Below are positions 49,191 through 61,620 of a DNA stretch of 64,000 nt, in pieces. This DNA comes from Cavia porcellus. Taxonomy: Eukaryota > Chordata > Mammalia > Rodentia > Caviidae. Each line of letters opens with the position of its first letter. The first letter of the stretch is position 1. Both the position numbers and the translations under genes were made by a program. The notes under the pieces were generated by a model. The model saw nothing but the letters and a program-made list of their open reading frames with translations. It had not been told where the DNA came from and did no database searches. The stretch lies in NCBI RefSeq assembly GCF_034190915.1, contig NW_026947506.1:30571248-30635247 (forward strand). The letters run 5' to 3'.

Positions 49191-50289
49191 TGTGTAAGAT
49201 GACATAGGTGACCAACAAATTCAAAGGCACTAACCAAGGGAAGCAAAGCTCCTCTATATGTAAAAGACTGCGCACCATGATGCATTTCTGCATCACAAAG
49301 AAAAGCAAAGCTTAGCAACCCAGAGTACTGTTACCCATCCCTTGGGACAGTGAATGATGCTCAGCTCTATTCTGTTGCCTATTTGTCTGTCACATGTGTA
49401 GGCTAGAGCTGTGGATACATCTGGAGCCTCATCTGTGACCATCCAAATAGGGATGACACAATGACACAACCCCTTGGTCATTCAGGTACAATAAGGATTC
49501 ATTCCACTATGGGCACTGACTGAAGGCTCCGGTCCCCACTGCCAGGTTACCAAGGGCCTCTCCATAGGGAAGTTTGGGACATGACAGGTGGTGTTCCAGT
49601 GACTGAAGATGAAGAGGTACACGCAAGACACAAGTACGTCCTCTTTTAACCTTCACTCTCAAGTGACTTCCCATTATTTCTTCTGTGTCCTGTTCACCAT
49701 CTCAGCTCATTCAGGAAGGGAGGTCACTTAGATGTGGGCATCACCAGAGGCTACAGGAGAGGCTGCCCACCTCCAAGGTGCAAGGTGTGACAACATGGCC
49801 CCAGGACACAAGGTAGACATTCTGTCATGCCCATATCACTGAACACAGATTGTTTCACTCTTGGGCTGAGCACTTAAGCTCAGGGGTTAAGAGCCTCCTC
49901 CTGACACACCCATGTCCTGCCAGGACACCCAGATCCTTGCCACCTGCTCTGCACCACGTACAATTGGCATGACAGCACCGAATGTCAAGACAGCTGGTGT
50001 CCACTTAGACACTGCCCATGTACATACTGTCCATCACGTCACTGTAGGCCCTCATGCACTTCACTTCTCCACACTCCTTCCCACCCCTCCTGATTTTTCT
50101 CCATGGTACTCACCACCTTATGTGGGATCTTACTGATTTGTTTGTCTTCTTTAGACAGACTTCTTCAAACTCACTAGATCAGAACTGGCCTCTTATTCAT
50201 TCACTGCTATTAAAACAATTTCCAAATGGAAAAAATCCAAAGAAAATTTCTAGAAAGAACAATCAAATAGATAGAATGGAATGATGAAA

Positions 50290-51060
50290 GGGAAATGCAA
50301 GTTGTGCTGACAGGACAAACGGGAACACCAAAAACCCTCAGCAGCTAGAGTGCTCTTGGGTTCCATCCCCCTTGTTTTTCTGAATTTTTAAAAATTTTTT
50401 ATTTTTTTATTTAAAGGGAAAAAAACCCAAAACAATATAAGGATAGAAGGAATATAGAATTTCAAAAAAAAAAAAACTAAGTAATCACTAGTTAATAGAT
50501 TACATATTGTCATTTTAGAAATAGTTAAGTTACAGGATTAAAGCATACAAAGTGGACATTCAAACAGTGAGACTGCAAACAGTTGTGTTCAGTGATCCAA
50601 CAAAGACCCAGTAATATGGTCATCTATCTTAACACACCCAAACACACTTGCAGTTGTATCCATTAGAGTACTTTCTCCTTCCTCTCTTTTTTACAACAAA
50701 AGCACCACAGAGCGTTCGCGCACCCACGAGGAGCCCACACACCCCATTGCACGCGCCGCGCTGCCTACATTTGCGGGTTCCACAACCGTCTCCACTCTAC
50801 ACCCGCGTGCCCAGTACTGGTCAAGGTCCACGAACCTACATGCACTCAAAGGCGCTGGACTAGCAGTAGAACCAGGCCAGGAGCTTCAGGGTCCCATCAT
50901 TCCCGCCTTCAGACAACCAGCGCATCCCATTGGGCCAGAACTGTTCCTTGTATCCTCCAACCGACCAATGGAAAGCAGCTAGCCCACAGAGGCTGAGCCA
51001 AACTGTCATTGGAAGGCCACAGGTTTCCCGGACAACGTGTCCTGTGGCAGATGCTGGCCA
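50290..51060 (-). promoter_or_regulatory. Candidate promoter and first exon, D2, split by L1
   Basis: The GC/CpG-rich part (50,705-50,960, with many CG dinucleotides) keeps CCAAT motifs in both orientations (50,928 'cattggg'; 50,964 'accaatgg'). The exon-like part (50,300-50,370) is separated from it by a minus-strand L1 insertion at 50,385-50,690. Its donor-like site is altered (gtcagc where the 25-kb copy has gtaagc). Promoter identity is inferred by paralogy. Confidence 0.35.
50385..50690 (-). mobile_element. 5'-truncated L1 3' end, minus strand
   Basis: Reverse of the L1 3' UTR: 'ttttttatttaaagggaaaa', then 'agtttaaga'-like A-rich text, then 'aaacagtgagactgcaaac' and 'ttagagtactttctccttcc'. 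The A-tail end is at 50,385. It lies within the candidate promoter/first exon segment of copy D and nowhere else. Confidence 0.85.
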
Positions 51061-51399
51061 GAAATCAAGGGAGAAGCTCCACTCTGGCCAAGGAGAGGCT
51101 GGGCTGTAACTGTTGGCATCCTGCTGTTACTGACTTTTTCAACAAGGGTACAAAGACTGATGATTCAAAAAAACAGTAGAGATGGTTATGGAAGCGCTGG
51201 TCACCACTTAAACAGCCACAGTCTTAGGACCTTGACCAGCACGGATAGTCAAGCTGTGTCTGCAGGGCTGCAGCTCAGGTGAGAGGTGGCTTGGAGATCT
51301 GGGAGGGGAATGTAATGGCCTGCTACCATCAGGCTATGGTCAGCTCAGGTGCCAAAACCAATGCTCTGTTTAGTCCTTCAGTTGTTAGTAATAATAATG

Positions 51400-51625
51400 T
51401 TATCTGACACAGTTATACAGGCCTGTTAATGGTAGCTACTACAGAGGCTGTGGCAAAAAGATTGTGAGTTGGGGCCCAGCCAGGACAAGTTAGTGAGATC
51501 TTGTTTCAAAATAAGAAAAATAAATAGAAAATTAAAGAGTTACGGTTGTAGCTCAGCAGTGGAGCACTTACTTTTTGGCATGTGTGAAGTCCTGAGCTCC
51601 ATCCCCAGCATCCAAAAAATTAATT
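51400..51625 (+). mobile_element. B1-ID composite SINE (D counterpart)
   Basis: Counterpart of 15,085-15,300, with 'acggttgtagctcagcagtg' and 'gtcctgagctccatccccag' in the ID part. Confidence 0.8.
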
Positions 51626-53164
51626 CTGGGCTGGTTCTCCTATGGGACACAAAGTTAAAAAAAAAGAGATGAGGACTAAAATCTGGTTTATGGCATGAGG
51701 GGGAGTGATACTGTAGTAGTAAAATATGCCAATGTCAACAACCAGCAGAAAAAGGAAACTGAGGAATGTTAGTGCAACATTTAGGGCCATTTTCACTCAG
51801 GATCAGTGGGCTCTGGAAGAGGCAGCTGAGAAGGTGAAATCCCAGACAGGGACTCTGTCAGGCCAGTGGTTCCAGATACTGGAGACAGGGGCCTCATCTT
51901 TGGGCTGGGATTGGGAAAAGCTCCAGAGAAGTGGGGAATTGAAAGCAGTAACAGGCTAACCCCTGGGGGATTAATTCCACTTCACCTGAACTTTTGAAAC
52001 TGTTTTTGTGTCTCACGTTTTATAACTGAACCCACTAGACAATTGAGAGACAAAAGGGAAATTCAAGAATGTGGTATTGCGTGCCTCAAATTATAACTGC
52101 TTATGGATTATATCCAGCACACCATAGAAATTCACTGGGTACACAAAAAGAAAACACTTTTTCCTTTTTTGTTTTCATTTGTTTGAAACTAAAGTTTTGC
52201 TGTGTAGTCCAGTCTGGCCTTGATCTCAAGGCCCTTGAGCCCTTGAGGACTGAGATTACAAGTATGTGCCACCACACCTGGTGACTGGAACACTGTCAAA
52301 AATCATTTTCTTGTATACCACGTTCATAACCTACCCACTCATACCAGAAACTGTGGTTTCCTGGGTCACACTGGACAATATTAGCCACTTGTCAATGTGA
52401 GGTCCAATGGTCAGCATCTCAGTCTCTGCAGGGCTAGTGGCATAATGGGTTATCTATAAGGGGTAGAAACCTGATACTGCTACAAAAAAGCCCTTGGTTG
52501 CTGTTTGGACTATGGAGGAGCCAGACAACAAATTGCCTGTTTTCCTGAGGTCAAGAGTTCTGGTCTTAGAGTTAAAACATGTATCAGATGTCACCTTTTC
52601 TTGAGAAATCTTGACTTTGTATTAGGACACCTTATAATACCATTTGGCTAGAAAATTGAGTCTTGATTGAATTTACTCCTGCTAAGTGCTAAAAATTATT
52701 TTAATCTTATGTTGCTGTCTGCAAGTCCTTTAAGGGGATGAGATAAATTGGGGTCATTTAAGTTTGATAAACTTGCAATACAGAAAATTCTTCATTGATT
52801 TTCATATCTATGTGTAGAGTTTTAAGGTAATAAGAGAGACAAAAATACCGAGTTTACTAGTCTCGGAAAGTATCTTTCCTTTTTCTATCATGCTTCATGT
52901 GGATGCATCCAAAGGACAAGGAAGGGTGCTGTGATAACAGGACACCCACTCGTAAAAGAAGTAATTGGAATCCTTGCTCTTACCATATACAAAAATCAAC
53001 ACAAAGTACAACAAATATCCACAGGTAGTACCGAATTGTGAAACTCTTGGAAAAAAAAATATAAGGGTAAATCTTCCCAACACTGATTTTTGCAGTGGCT
53101 GTTTTTAGGTGATGTGTAATAAAAGAAGAAATACATAAAAAGGATTCACCAAAATTTAAAACTG

Positions 53165-53238
53165 TTGTACTTGGAAATGTAGCTCAGTGGGAGAGTGCTT
53201 GCCTGGCATGGGATCAATTACCAGCACTACAAACATGA
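53165..53238 (+). mobile_element. ID-type SINE
   Basis: 'atgtagctcagtgggagagtg' followed by 'cttgcctggcatgggatc' is the counterpart of the ID element at 33,290. Confidence 0.85.
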
Positions 53239-53765
53239 TTCCTTTTAACATCTGCACATCAGCATTCACCTTCAAAGACAGGAAAAGCCAGCTCTCTGAC
53301 AGGAGAAAATACTTGATAATAATTTATCTCAGAAGGTACTTTATGAGTACCATGCCCTAACTGATGTGCCACTGGAGACCTATGAGAAGGTTCTGATATC
53401 CAGGATATAAAGAAGGGATCAGTTCCACAATTTCCTTGGGCAGTTCCTAGGCCCGTTCGATACCTGTAAATTCATTGAGTGAAACAAGACTTCACAATGT
53501 TCAGTAAACCAGGAGCTTGGAGCACCTTTCCACATAAGGGGGTATGTTGTAAATGTGCAGTAGATCCATTATAAGGTTCATTTTGCTTTTGATTTTTGAG
53601 AAGGAAAAGTATTTGTAATTATTACAATTACCTCATGTTTCTACAACTGCATTTTGTCAGTCCTGTGAATACACTGAGATTTGCCAAAGAGCAGCTGGAC
53701 ACCTGAAACAATAGGAAAACACAAGAAATAACATGCTTCAGAAAACAATTAAGGTGTTTAAAGTA

Positions 53766-54060
53766 TATATATATTTTTAAATTTTATTTGGAAGGTAGTA
53801 AAATACAAGACAGAACAAAGCCAGTCAAAACAGTGCACTGAAATTGGCCAGAACTTCAGGGCAGGATACTGGGACAACAGTAATAGGTTCCATAGTATGT
53901 CTTGTCAATTTCACAGTAGTTGTCCATTGAATCAGGTATAGCAAGATTAAACCAGAAACAGAACAATGTAAGACACATCAAAACAGAATATTTACTAGAG
54001 CAAGACAATGGATCAAAACAAAACAGCAGTGAAAACAATAGTTGCCTTCAAAGGGAAGAT
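53766..54060 (-). mobile_element. Probable L1 3' end, minus strand
   Basis: Starts 'atatatatttttaaatttta' and continues with A/AC-rich text ('aaaacaaaacagcagtg') as a reversed, older L1 3' end would. There is no counterpart in the other copy. The family assignment is from composition and orientation only. Confidence 0.5.
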
Positions 54061-54283
54061 ATATGGAAATCCTTCATATTTGCTATGTAGCTTGCAGTTA
54101 TCGTCCCAAGAGATGCTCAGACCTCTGGCCTCAGGTCAGCATAATCAACCCAACAATACAAGCATTTAGTTGCTCTATATCGCTTAGCTGCTACCAACAC
54201 TGGCTCTCCTGCCTAGTTGCTAAATGGCAGGAGGCATATATTTCTACTAATTATTCCAAATCTTTCTTTTGGCCATATAACAA

Positions 54284-54312
54284 GTAATTTTATACAAATG
54301 ACATCATCCTAC
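54284..54312. other. Unoccupied paralogous site of the full-length L1
   Basis: 'ataacaagtaattttatac' is followed by 'aaatgacatcatcctactt'. It matches the left flank (34,656-34,679) and right flank (41,991-42,020) of the L1 as one continuous sequence, with only a two-base insertion and small changes. Confidence 0.92.
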
Positions 54313-56400
54313 TTATTGTTATCATGCTGAGACAATGCTTCAATAAGCAAATGGAATGTTTGGTTTGGTTGGTTTTTTGTGGTACTGAGGAATAACCCAA
54401 GGGTCTTCTCATTGACTAATACTGTGTCCTGGTTTTACAATTTTATTTGGAGACAAGATGTTGCTAAGTCACTAAATTGTGCGGGGTAGGATCATGTTTT
54501 GATCCTACCCTGCCTCAGCCTCCCAGAAGACTGGGATTGAAGACATTTCCCACCACAGAAGTTTTCAATCCTATTTGCTATTCCTCTGTTCAAACACAGT
54601 TCATTGCTTTTTTTAGAATTAGAAAGTAAAAAACCAGAAATGACCCTGACCTGAACTTAGAATTTAAATGATTAAACATCATTAGACGTAATAATTCTGT
54701 CATTCTTTTGAGAGGTGTTTTGTTGTGTATTGTTTTGAGTTTGAAATTGAGAACTGACTCTAGGATCCTGGGCATGTGAGGCAACTCCTGTGCTACTGAT
54801 CTGCACACCCATCACACTAAAGGGTGTTTATGTAGGAATTCCAGCACCGCTCATCAAGGCTGACTGTTGCAGAATACTCCCGAGCAGCTCCAAAGCATGT
54901 CTGGCCCTCACCTCAAATAAAAGTGGTTCTCATGCTCATGGCAAAACTTCAAGTGATAGAGTTACTGAACTTAGTGTAGCTCCTGCAAAATTCCCCAAAA
55001 AGCTCCAACATAACTGTTTCTTATCTTACGTTTCACTAGATGATGGTGCTTCTTATGTGGCCAGAATCAAAGCTCATCCTCACTTTGACAATGCTGTAGA
55101 GCATCAGGAGTGAACAAGCTTGGGAACCACTGCTTCAGACAAGACGTCCAGGGCTCACTGACCTCAGTTTGACCGAGGTATGTGACACTGCAGTGTGGAA
55201 GGCAGACATGAGTTCTGCAGAACAAAGATCAAAACCTTCCTGCCAGGCTGTTTTCCCCAGGCAAAGCCCAGCAACACAGGGCTTTTGAGCTGTCACCTTA
55301 GTGATAGCCTAGCACTATACAAGTGACTCCACAATCAGCGCAAACGTTGCCCCAGCTCCTGATCATACAATGCAGTTAGTACAATTCATAACCTTTCCTC
55401 CTTGCTGCTATGGGAACATTAAGCCTTCTAATGATTCATGTGCTCTAGGCAGTGTTATCAGAAATGAGAAAGAGGAGCCCTACCTTCTCAACATATAATC
55501 TAGTTTTTTCTAGGTTTCACCATAGCAAAACTATCTAAAAACCTAGCTCCATGCCAGACCTAGTGTCATACCTTAGAGTCCCAGTTACTCAGGAGTCTGA
55601 GACAGGATGATTATGAGTTTGATCCCAGCCTGCTCAACACAGCAAGTTCATGTCTCTTAAAAATAGGTAACTGAAGCGCATGTGTGACAAGCACAATGGT
55701 GTGAATTCAATCCCCATTACAAAAGAAAAAAGAAAAGAAAAGAAACTAATAGGAAAACATGCCTCAGTTTTTAGCTCAATAGGAGAGCAAGAATGTACAC
55801 AAACACTAGTATTAAAGATGGGGCATGAGAAAATGCTTTTAGTATACTTCAGAAAGGAGTCTCTAGACTCAAAAGTAAACACCTGGCATGCTATTTGTAT
55901 AACATCCTAAAAATACAATTTTAAAAAGTAGTTTTGCATCATTTAGTACAGGAAATTCTACCACTAGGTTATTCTATGACCTCATACTATAGCGTAGGAA
56001 AAAGCCCTTCAGTATGTCAGGTGTGTGGAAAGTCTTGTAAAACCAGGAGGTGACCAGAGTCTCCCATGTTCTAAGGATCTAGGGCAGGAATAGACATTTG
56101 TACAATGTCCTGACTAAATCTCAGACACTAGTGCAGTCCTGGATAATGGGATGGTGAGCAGTTCTCCCATACCCTCATGCGCAGTGCAGACACATGGGAC
56201 CCTCAAAAACGATGGGAATTTTTCAGCCACTTGTGTTAAGACTCCCTCCACCATGATCTGACATATTCAGCTACTTGTAGAAGTAAGGAGATGAACATGG
56301 TCTTCTCATTACCATCTCAACAGTGTGCAGGCCACTAAAGTAAGTACCTCAACAGAGGGACCCCAGTCCTGATGTACCCCCAAGGAGCCACATATAGGTT
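54310..56400. repeat. Paralogous segment, copy 2 (right part)
   Basis: Counterpart of 42,007-44,230. It has a B1-like SINE at 54,435-54,560, an old B1-ID SINE at 55,555-55,790 and satellite-like units at 55,985-56,400. It lacks the ID SINEs at 42,050 and 42,768. No gene is seen. Confidence 0.78.
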
Positions 56401-56989
56401 GTGGCCACTGAAATTTGAGGATAGGAGCCAAATGAAGAGAGAAGACTCACATAATGATTTGGAAAAGATGGTCATAAGTTTGTCATAAAAGCACTGTTGC
56501 AGGATTTAAGATGTTGGAGACACCAATAGGGAAAACAAGAGGACTTTGTGTTAATTATACAGTGGCTCTACTGATCAAAGTGCCTGAGGAAAGGACAGAG
56601 GACAGGTGCCAGGTTTTACACATTTGGTCAAGAGAACTGTGGTCTTTTGCATGGAACTTGTAGACAGGCAGAAGAACAAAGGCAGTTTGTCAAGATGTGA
56701 CACTTTTATTTCTTGGTGGTCCTGCTCAGACATAACAGGATTTTATGGGAAAAAGAATTTATAAAATTAGATATACAGGGACACAATTTACTGTTTTATT
56801 TCCCCCATGGATGGTTTCTCTCGATGAGGTTTAACAGAAAGCATCACCATAATTACTATTTAATTTGGTAGTGGGGGCTAGGTTCCCCATTGGGCTAATG
56901 GAGAACTATAAGAAAGAGGAAAAGAACTCATGTGGTGGTTGTAACTGCATGACAATCCTCATGTTTTTCCCGTGCCACAACTCATCAGC

Positions 56990-58136
56990 CTCTGGAATGA
57001 CCAGAGCAGGGTTGTGGATCCTCAAACTTCTGCGGTGGGTATACTAGTCAGCTTCCGGAATGACTAAAGCAAGGCTGTCATCACTGGTGATGGTCACTCA
57101 CCCACAGGATCCACAAGTTTGATCAGTCCGGATGCTGTTGGATGGTCCATTTGTCTAGTGATGTTGGTTTCAGCCAGCTGCAGTGTCCAAGGCACAAATG
57201 ATGCAACTTTAACAGTAGTGTGTATAGATGAGATTACAGTGTGGGGACGAGGCTATATGGCCCAAGGGTGGTAGGATTTAATTTGTTGACTGAGTCTCTC
57301 GATTTAAAGAGGTAAATTGGGTGTGTGCAAGTTATAAGCCTGTTTTGCTCTACCCAGCCATGGATAATCTTCATAGTAATTGCCACACTTGCTTTTGTCT
57401 CTTAATTTTTATAGTTTGTGGAGATAACTTATAATTTGACTTATAATTGGGATGGCCAGACAAATAAGATTTGATAAAGGAATGTGTGATGGTTTTGTAA
57501 AGTTAAATCAGACATGGAGGAGAGCTCAGGGCAGGACTTCATCCTGTCCCTAGGGTGTTTCTTAACAATGGTTTTTTCAATATTGTTTTAGCATCTGCCT
57601 CACACATTCTACCTTTCAGAGCTGTGAGCTTGGGAAGTTGTATGTAATTTGTATTTATTTTCTGTATTTTATTTTTAAAATCTGTGTGAGCTCTTGAACT
57701 GTCTCAGCCATGAATTCTGGCCCAGTGTCTTATCCCACATTGAGGGCCAGTTCAAATCTTGGGATGACAGCCTTTTCCACTACAATTGTCAGTTTTAGTG
57801 CCTTTTCTGTCTGAGTTGGAGGCTTTGGCCTATTAGCGTCAACATACATTTAATACTGTCCCCCTTAGGGCAGTTCAGTGAGGTTCACAAGGAAGTTTTC
57901 ACACTGGGTGGCACCATATTGAATACCCAGGACCTGTCTATCCCTTATTTTTCAGTGTTTTGTGCACAGGTTACACAAGCAATGTAACAGCTCCAGTCAA
58001 TGGAGTGAGCCATGTCACACAAATGTGATGATTCAGTGATGTGTCTCATGTGATTTTCTTCATGTGAGACACCCCTCAGAAACCTTGGGGCTATCATTTG
58101 GGGTATAGCGAGTCTCCTGTCAGAGAGTCTCCACAT
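56990..58136 (-). pseudogene. Retroviral integrase remnant
   Basis: The zinc-binding N-terminal part is visible at 58,136-57,945: the frame contains HLCDMAHSIDWSCYIACVTC, with spaced His residues and a Cys-x2-Cys pair. The catalytic core lies at about 57,900-57,450, with FSGWVEAFPTQTEKALK-like text and DTGPEFMAETVQE around a catalytic Asp. It has several stops. The C-terminal part lies at about 57,290-57,170. Function is impossible because of the stops. Confidence 0.72.
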
Positions 58137-58379
58137 CCTTGCTTGATCAAAGTCTCATGTTCCTGGGTGAACTGTTTCTTTTTAAGTGAAGTATAACTTG
58201 AGTTCTCTTGGAGTGGGGCTTCTGCGGTGAGGGGTAGTGTGGGGACCCCATTTTTTGCCTTTTGAAGCCAGCATAATACCCCATTTTGTTTCCCTGTGTG
58301 CTTTTTGGTTTTCTTAGGCCTCCATCATACCAGCCTGTGGATGTCCCCTGCATGGTACAACAGCTAGTTCTATGGGCGT

Positions 58380-58750
58380 TCACATAGCATTGAGGAGCTA
58401 TAACATTTTCTCTTTTGTACCTTTTTTCTTCAGCAGTGAGGATCCCTCCGTCCTTGTATATATCCCATGAACATGAAGCATAGCAAAGGCAGACTTGAAA
58501 TCAGTACAGACATTAACCTTCTGGTCCTTAGCTAACAACACAGCCGGTTGGCTATTAATTCAGGCCTCTTTGTAGCGGTTCTATTAGGCAAAGGGCCACT
58601 ACCACAGACTCCAATGTCACCACCATAAAGCCTATTCTTTGCTCCTCTTTCAATGCAAAACTGTTTTCATCTGTAAAATATTCAACATCGGTGTCTCTCA
58701 GAAGGTGATTGGTAAAATCTCCATGGCTTGAGGTTAACTCATTCACAATT
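58380..58750 (-). pseudogene. Retroviral RNase H remnant
   Basis: On the minus strand 58,746-58,555 has FTDENSFALKEEQRIGFMVV, containing the first catalytic Asp. Further on (about 58,530-58,465) is VNVCTDFKSAFAMLHVHG, the region of another catalytic Asp. The two lie in frames separated by stops. The spacing and order agree with a gammaretrovirus-like RNase H located just before the integrase. Confidence 0.78.
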
Positions 58751-59134
58751 TCTACTATGAAGAAGGAAGGCTCTTGGTTGGACTGGAAGCCAAGTGGCCA
58801 CGTTAATTGTGTTTCTTTTCTCTAGATTGATGTCGAAATTTCACATAATAGCTCTAAGTGTGAGCTCTATGTGGGTTTGTGAATGAATTGTGGTTGTGTA
58901 GGTGATTGCTGAGGAGCAGCCAAGGTGTTTGGGATAAGGGAGAGATGGTGAGAGAGACGTGGCTGTTGTGCAGTTAATTTGACCCATGTGTTTGCAAAGG
59001 TATCTTCCTGAGACATAGAGCCTAATGATATTTGGTGTCCCCTATAGTAAGTGATTGTTACCTGTTTTGGAAATTTTGTTGTCTCAAGCAGTTTGACAAG
59101 AGAGATGCATTAGGGATGGGGGTCCTTTGTGTAT

Positions 59135-59228
59135 GTATTTTTTTGGTACCAGGGATTGAACTCACGACCTTATGTTTGCCAAGCAGGGACTTACGTCACA
59201 GAGCTAAATCCTGGGCCACAGTCCTTTG
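59135..59228 (-). mobile_element. ID-type SINE inside the provirus
   Basis: Plus-strand text 'ttttttggtaccagggattg' to 'cagagctaaatcctgggcc' is a reversed ID element with its A tail at the left. It interrupts the region between reverse transcriptase and RNase H. Confidence 0.85.
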
Positions 59229-59639
59229 TGTATTAATTAGATTTTTTCTGGCAAGTGGTATGACAGTAAAGGATATTAAATGTATATCTGGAATCAGTAT
59301 ACATTTTTATGATTGTGTAATTATGTGAGGGCCCATGTGAAGGCAATTAGTTTTCCTTTTTGTGAAGATGTTTTAGGCGGCAGTGGGCCAATCTACAGGA
59401 AATAGGTCCTGTCTGGGGAGGTCATGTACATTGGACAATGGTTATATTACCTTAGAATCATTGATTTTAGTATGTTTTGTTGTCTTTTGAGTGTTTCTGT
59501 TGGTTATTTTGGCATCTATGAATTTGGTATCAGAAGCTGTAGGGAGAGGAGTACTGTCAGTGTGAGGGAAGAGAGTAGGAGTCATCTGTGGGACCTCAAC
59601 ATAATTGTGGACAGGGCGTCACATCAGTGATGGGAAGGC

Positions 59640-60660
59640 AGGTGGCTGGGATGGGGGAGCTGCTGGCAGAGATGGTGATTGAAGGATTTTGTATGAGTAT
59701 TAAGTCAGCTTGCTGAAGTGTCTGTGTGAAATAAAGTCATGGTTTAAAGGGGTGACTGCATCATAACTGATTGTTACAGGGTGAATTTTTGGCCTCTTGC
59801 GTTAGTGTGGCTGCTGAGGCACGTGCTCAAAGGCAGCCAGGTCAGCTCTGTACTGTGTTATCCAATTGTATTGAGAGGTAGCATACTGCTTGGAAAGAAG
59901 GGCTTGTTTGTGTGTATGTATGTGTTGGTGTGAGTTTTTTAAAACTCCTACAGCATTATGATCTTGAGAGGCAGAAAACTTGGCTGGGTGAGGGAGAGTA
60001 GGGGCTGGGGCCTTTGAAAGGGCCTCTTAGTTTAGAATGTGAGGAGTGTATAGGAGTAGCAGGTTGAGAGGCTTTGATAGGGAATGTTTAGATGTCTTCC
60101 AGAGAGGTTGAGCTACTGTAGCAAAATTAGGAACTCAGAAATCAAAGAAGTTTTTTAAACCTAAAAAGAAAAAAAGTTGTTGTTTTGTAGTTGGCACCTG
60201 GAGAGCATGGATACAGGCTTTGTGGTTTGAGTTTATAAAGTGAGTGATGGGAGTGAGAGGCAGATCCAGGAATTTAACCTTTGGTGTAATTATTTGGGCT
60301 TTACTAGGGACACCCTGTGTTTGTGACTTGAGAGAAAGTTGAGAAGGGTAGGTATGTGTTGTATAGTCAGAGCACAGGATGGAGAACAGAGGAGAAACTA
60401 TCTGTGTATTGGAGATGATTGTTAGGTTTAAGAGTAAGACCTGTGTGGTCAACAGCAATGGCTTGGCTGAAGAAGTGTCGGCTGTCCCTGAAGCCTTGTG
60501 GTAGGACTGTCTAGGGAAGCTGTGTAGACTGCCATGTTTGGATTCGTCCATGTAAAGGCAATCATAGTGTAAGGGAATAGTGAAAAAGTATCTTTAAGGT
60601 CTAATACAAGAAGTGAGAGGTACATGGAAGAACAGGAGCAGCGCAGTGTAAGCATTTGGA
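59640..60660 (-). pseudogene. Retroviral reverse transcriptase remnant
   Basis: Minus-strand 60,655-60,449 contains LLVLDLKDTFSLFPYTMIAF, the conserved LDLKD block with a catalytic-type Asp. Continuing leftwards, 60,551-60,135 is open in another frame and ends FFFLGLKNFFDF, resembling the FLG motif after the palm. The region where the YxDD box should be is not recognisable, so the active site is lost. The part from 59,640 to 60,130 is assigned by position only. Confidence 0.65.
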
Positions 60661-61029
60661 ACCACTGTGTGAATTGGTGTTACCGCACTGTGAATAACTC
60701 TGGAATCCTAAACTAGATGACAGGGGTTGTTGGATTTGAAGACAGGGCGAACAGAGCTGTCATAAGGTGAGTGAGTAATTTTCAGAGGCCCATTACTTAA
60801 ACAGCAAAGTATAGGTTGGAGCCCCCATTGATGTTTAGGGGCTAGTGGGTATTGGGGACAGAAGGGAAGAGTGAGTGTTTGAAGTGAATTAGCAGTGGAG
60901 TAATGTGGGTGGCATCAGTGATATTGGAGGTGACTCAGACTGCAGGGTGGAAGAGGAAGGAGGAAAGGGGAAGGGCTGAGTCAGTGGCACATGACAGTTG
61001 GGGTTGGAATAGGAGAGCCACGGGGAGAC

Positions 61030-61046
61030 AGAGAGAGAGAGAGAGT
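61030..61046. repeat. (GA)n run
   Basis: A short uninterrupted GA-dinucleotide run ('gagagagagagagag') within the provirus. Confidence 0.85.
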
Positions 61047-61539
61047 ATAAGAGAAATTGAGTTTTGGAGGGTTTTTTTTTTTTTGGATCAAAAGAAGGGT
61101 ACACGACACGTTGAGATAATAAGACAGTTGTATCTAAAGAAAAGGTTTGGAATCTGCAGGGAGTAGGTCCTATCTGGGGACTTCATGGACATTGGCCATC
61201 AACTCCCACAGAAAGACTGCAGACGGGGAACATCAGACTGAAAACTCAAGAACACTATAAATTGCCTCCATGTCAAAAAAACATCTAGGGGGTTTTACCT
61301 GAGATGTCCAGCGAGAATCAGGGCTCTAAGACAGATGCCTTGGTGTGGGCCGTGGGTCCTGAGTCCCATCAATCCTAGTCAGTAGTGCTACTGAGCCGAT
61401 CAGCTGGTGATAAGTCCAAGGTGACAGTGTCCTATCCTGTGAGGGCAGGGACAGTGATGACTTCCTAGATCTCTGGAGAAAGGACAGTTGCACTTCCAGA
61501 GGCCCTCTTGGTTGCAGATAGGACTGGTTCCCAGTTGTG

Positions 61540-61620
61540 GCTGCAGGGCAGGGCAGGCTCATGTCCAGTGTCCTTTTTCTACTGCACGTGAAGCATGGTG
61601 GTAGGGGTGGGCTGGAGTTT
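61540..61620 (-). pseudogene. Retroviral nucleocapsid zinc-knuckle remnant
   Basis: Minus-strand reading gives CFTC, and a frame change soon after is followed by KGHW. These are the two halves of a CCHC-type knuckle. It marks the end of gag, in the expected place between the proline-rich region and pol. The frame shift and a nearby stop make it inactive. Confidence 0.5.

Larger units (their letters stand above)
46150..52450. repeat. Segmental module, copy D
   Basis: Matches module A from about 9,300 onwards, but lacks the stretch equal to 10,040-11,510, which is replaced by a minus-strand L1 piece and a low-complexity stretch. Correspondences: 46,275/9,415, 47,460/11,570, 48,305/12,395, 49,500/13,515 and 51,735/15,425 ('tgtcaacaaccagcagaaaaagg', identical over at least 20 bases). 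No intact gene is seen. Confidence 0.8.
52455..54290. repeat. Paralogous segment, copy 2 (left part)
   Basis: Second copy of the segment at 29,285-34,663, without its L1 insertions. It has its own insertion at 53,766-54,060. At 54,065-54,260 there are about 200 bases without a counterpart. I see no gene or known repeat there. Confidence 0.78.
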
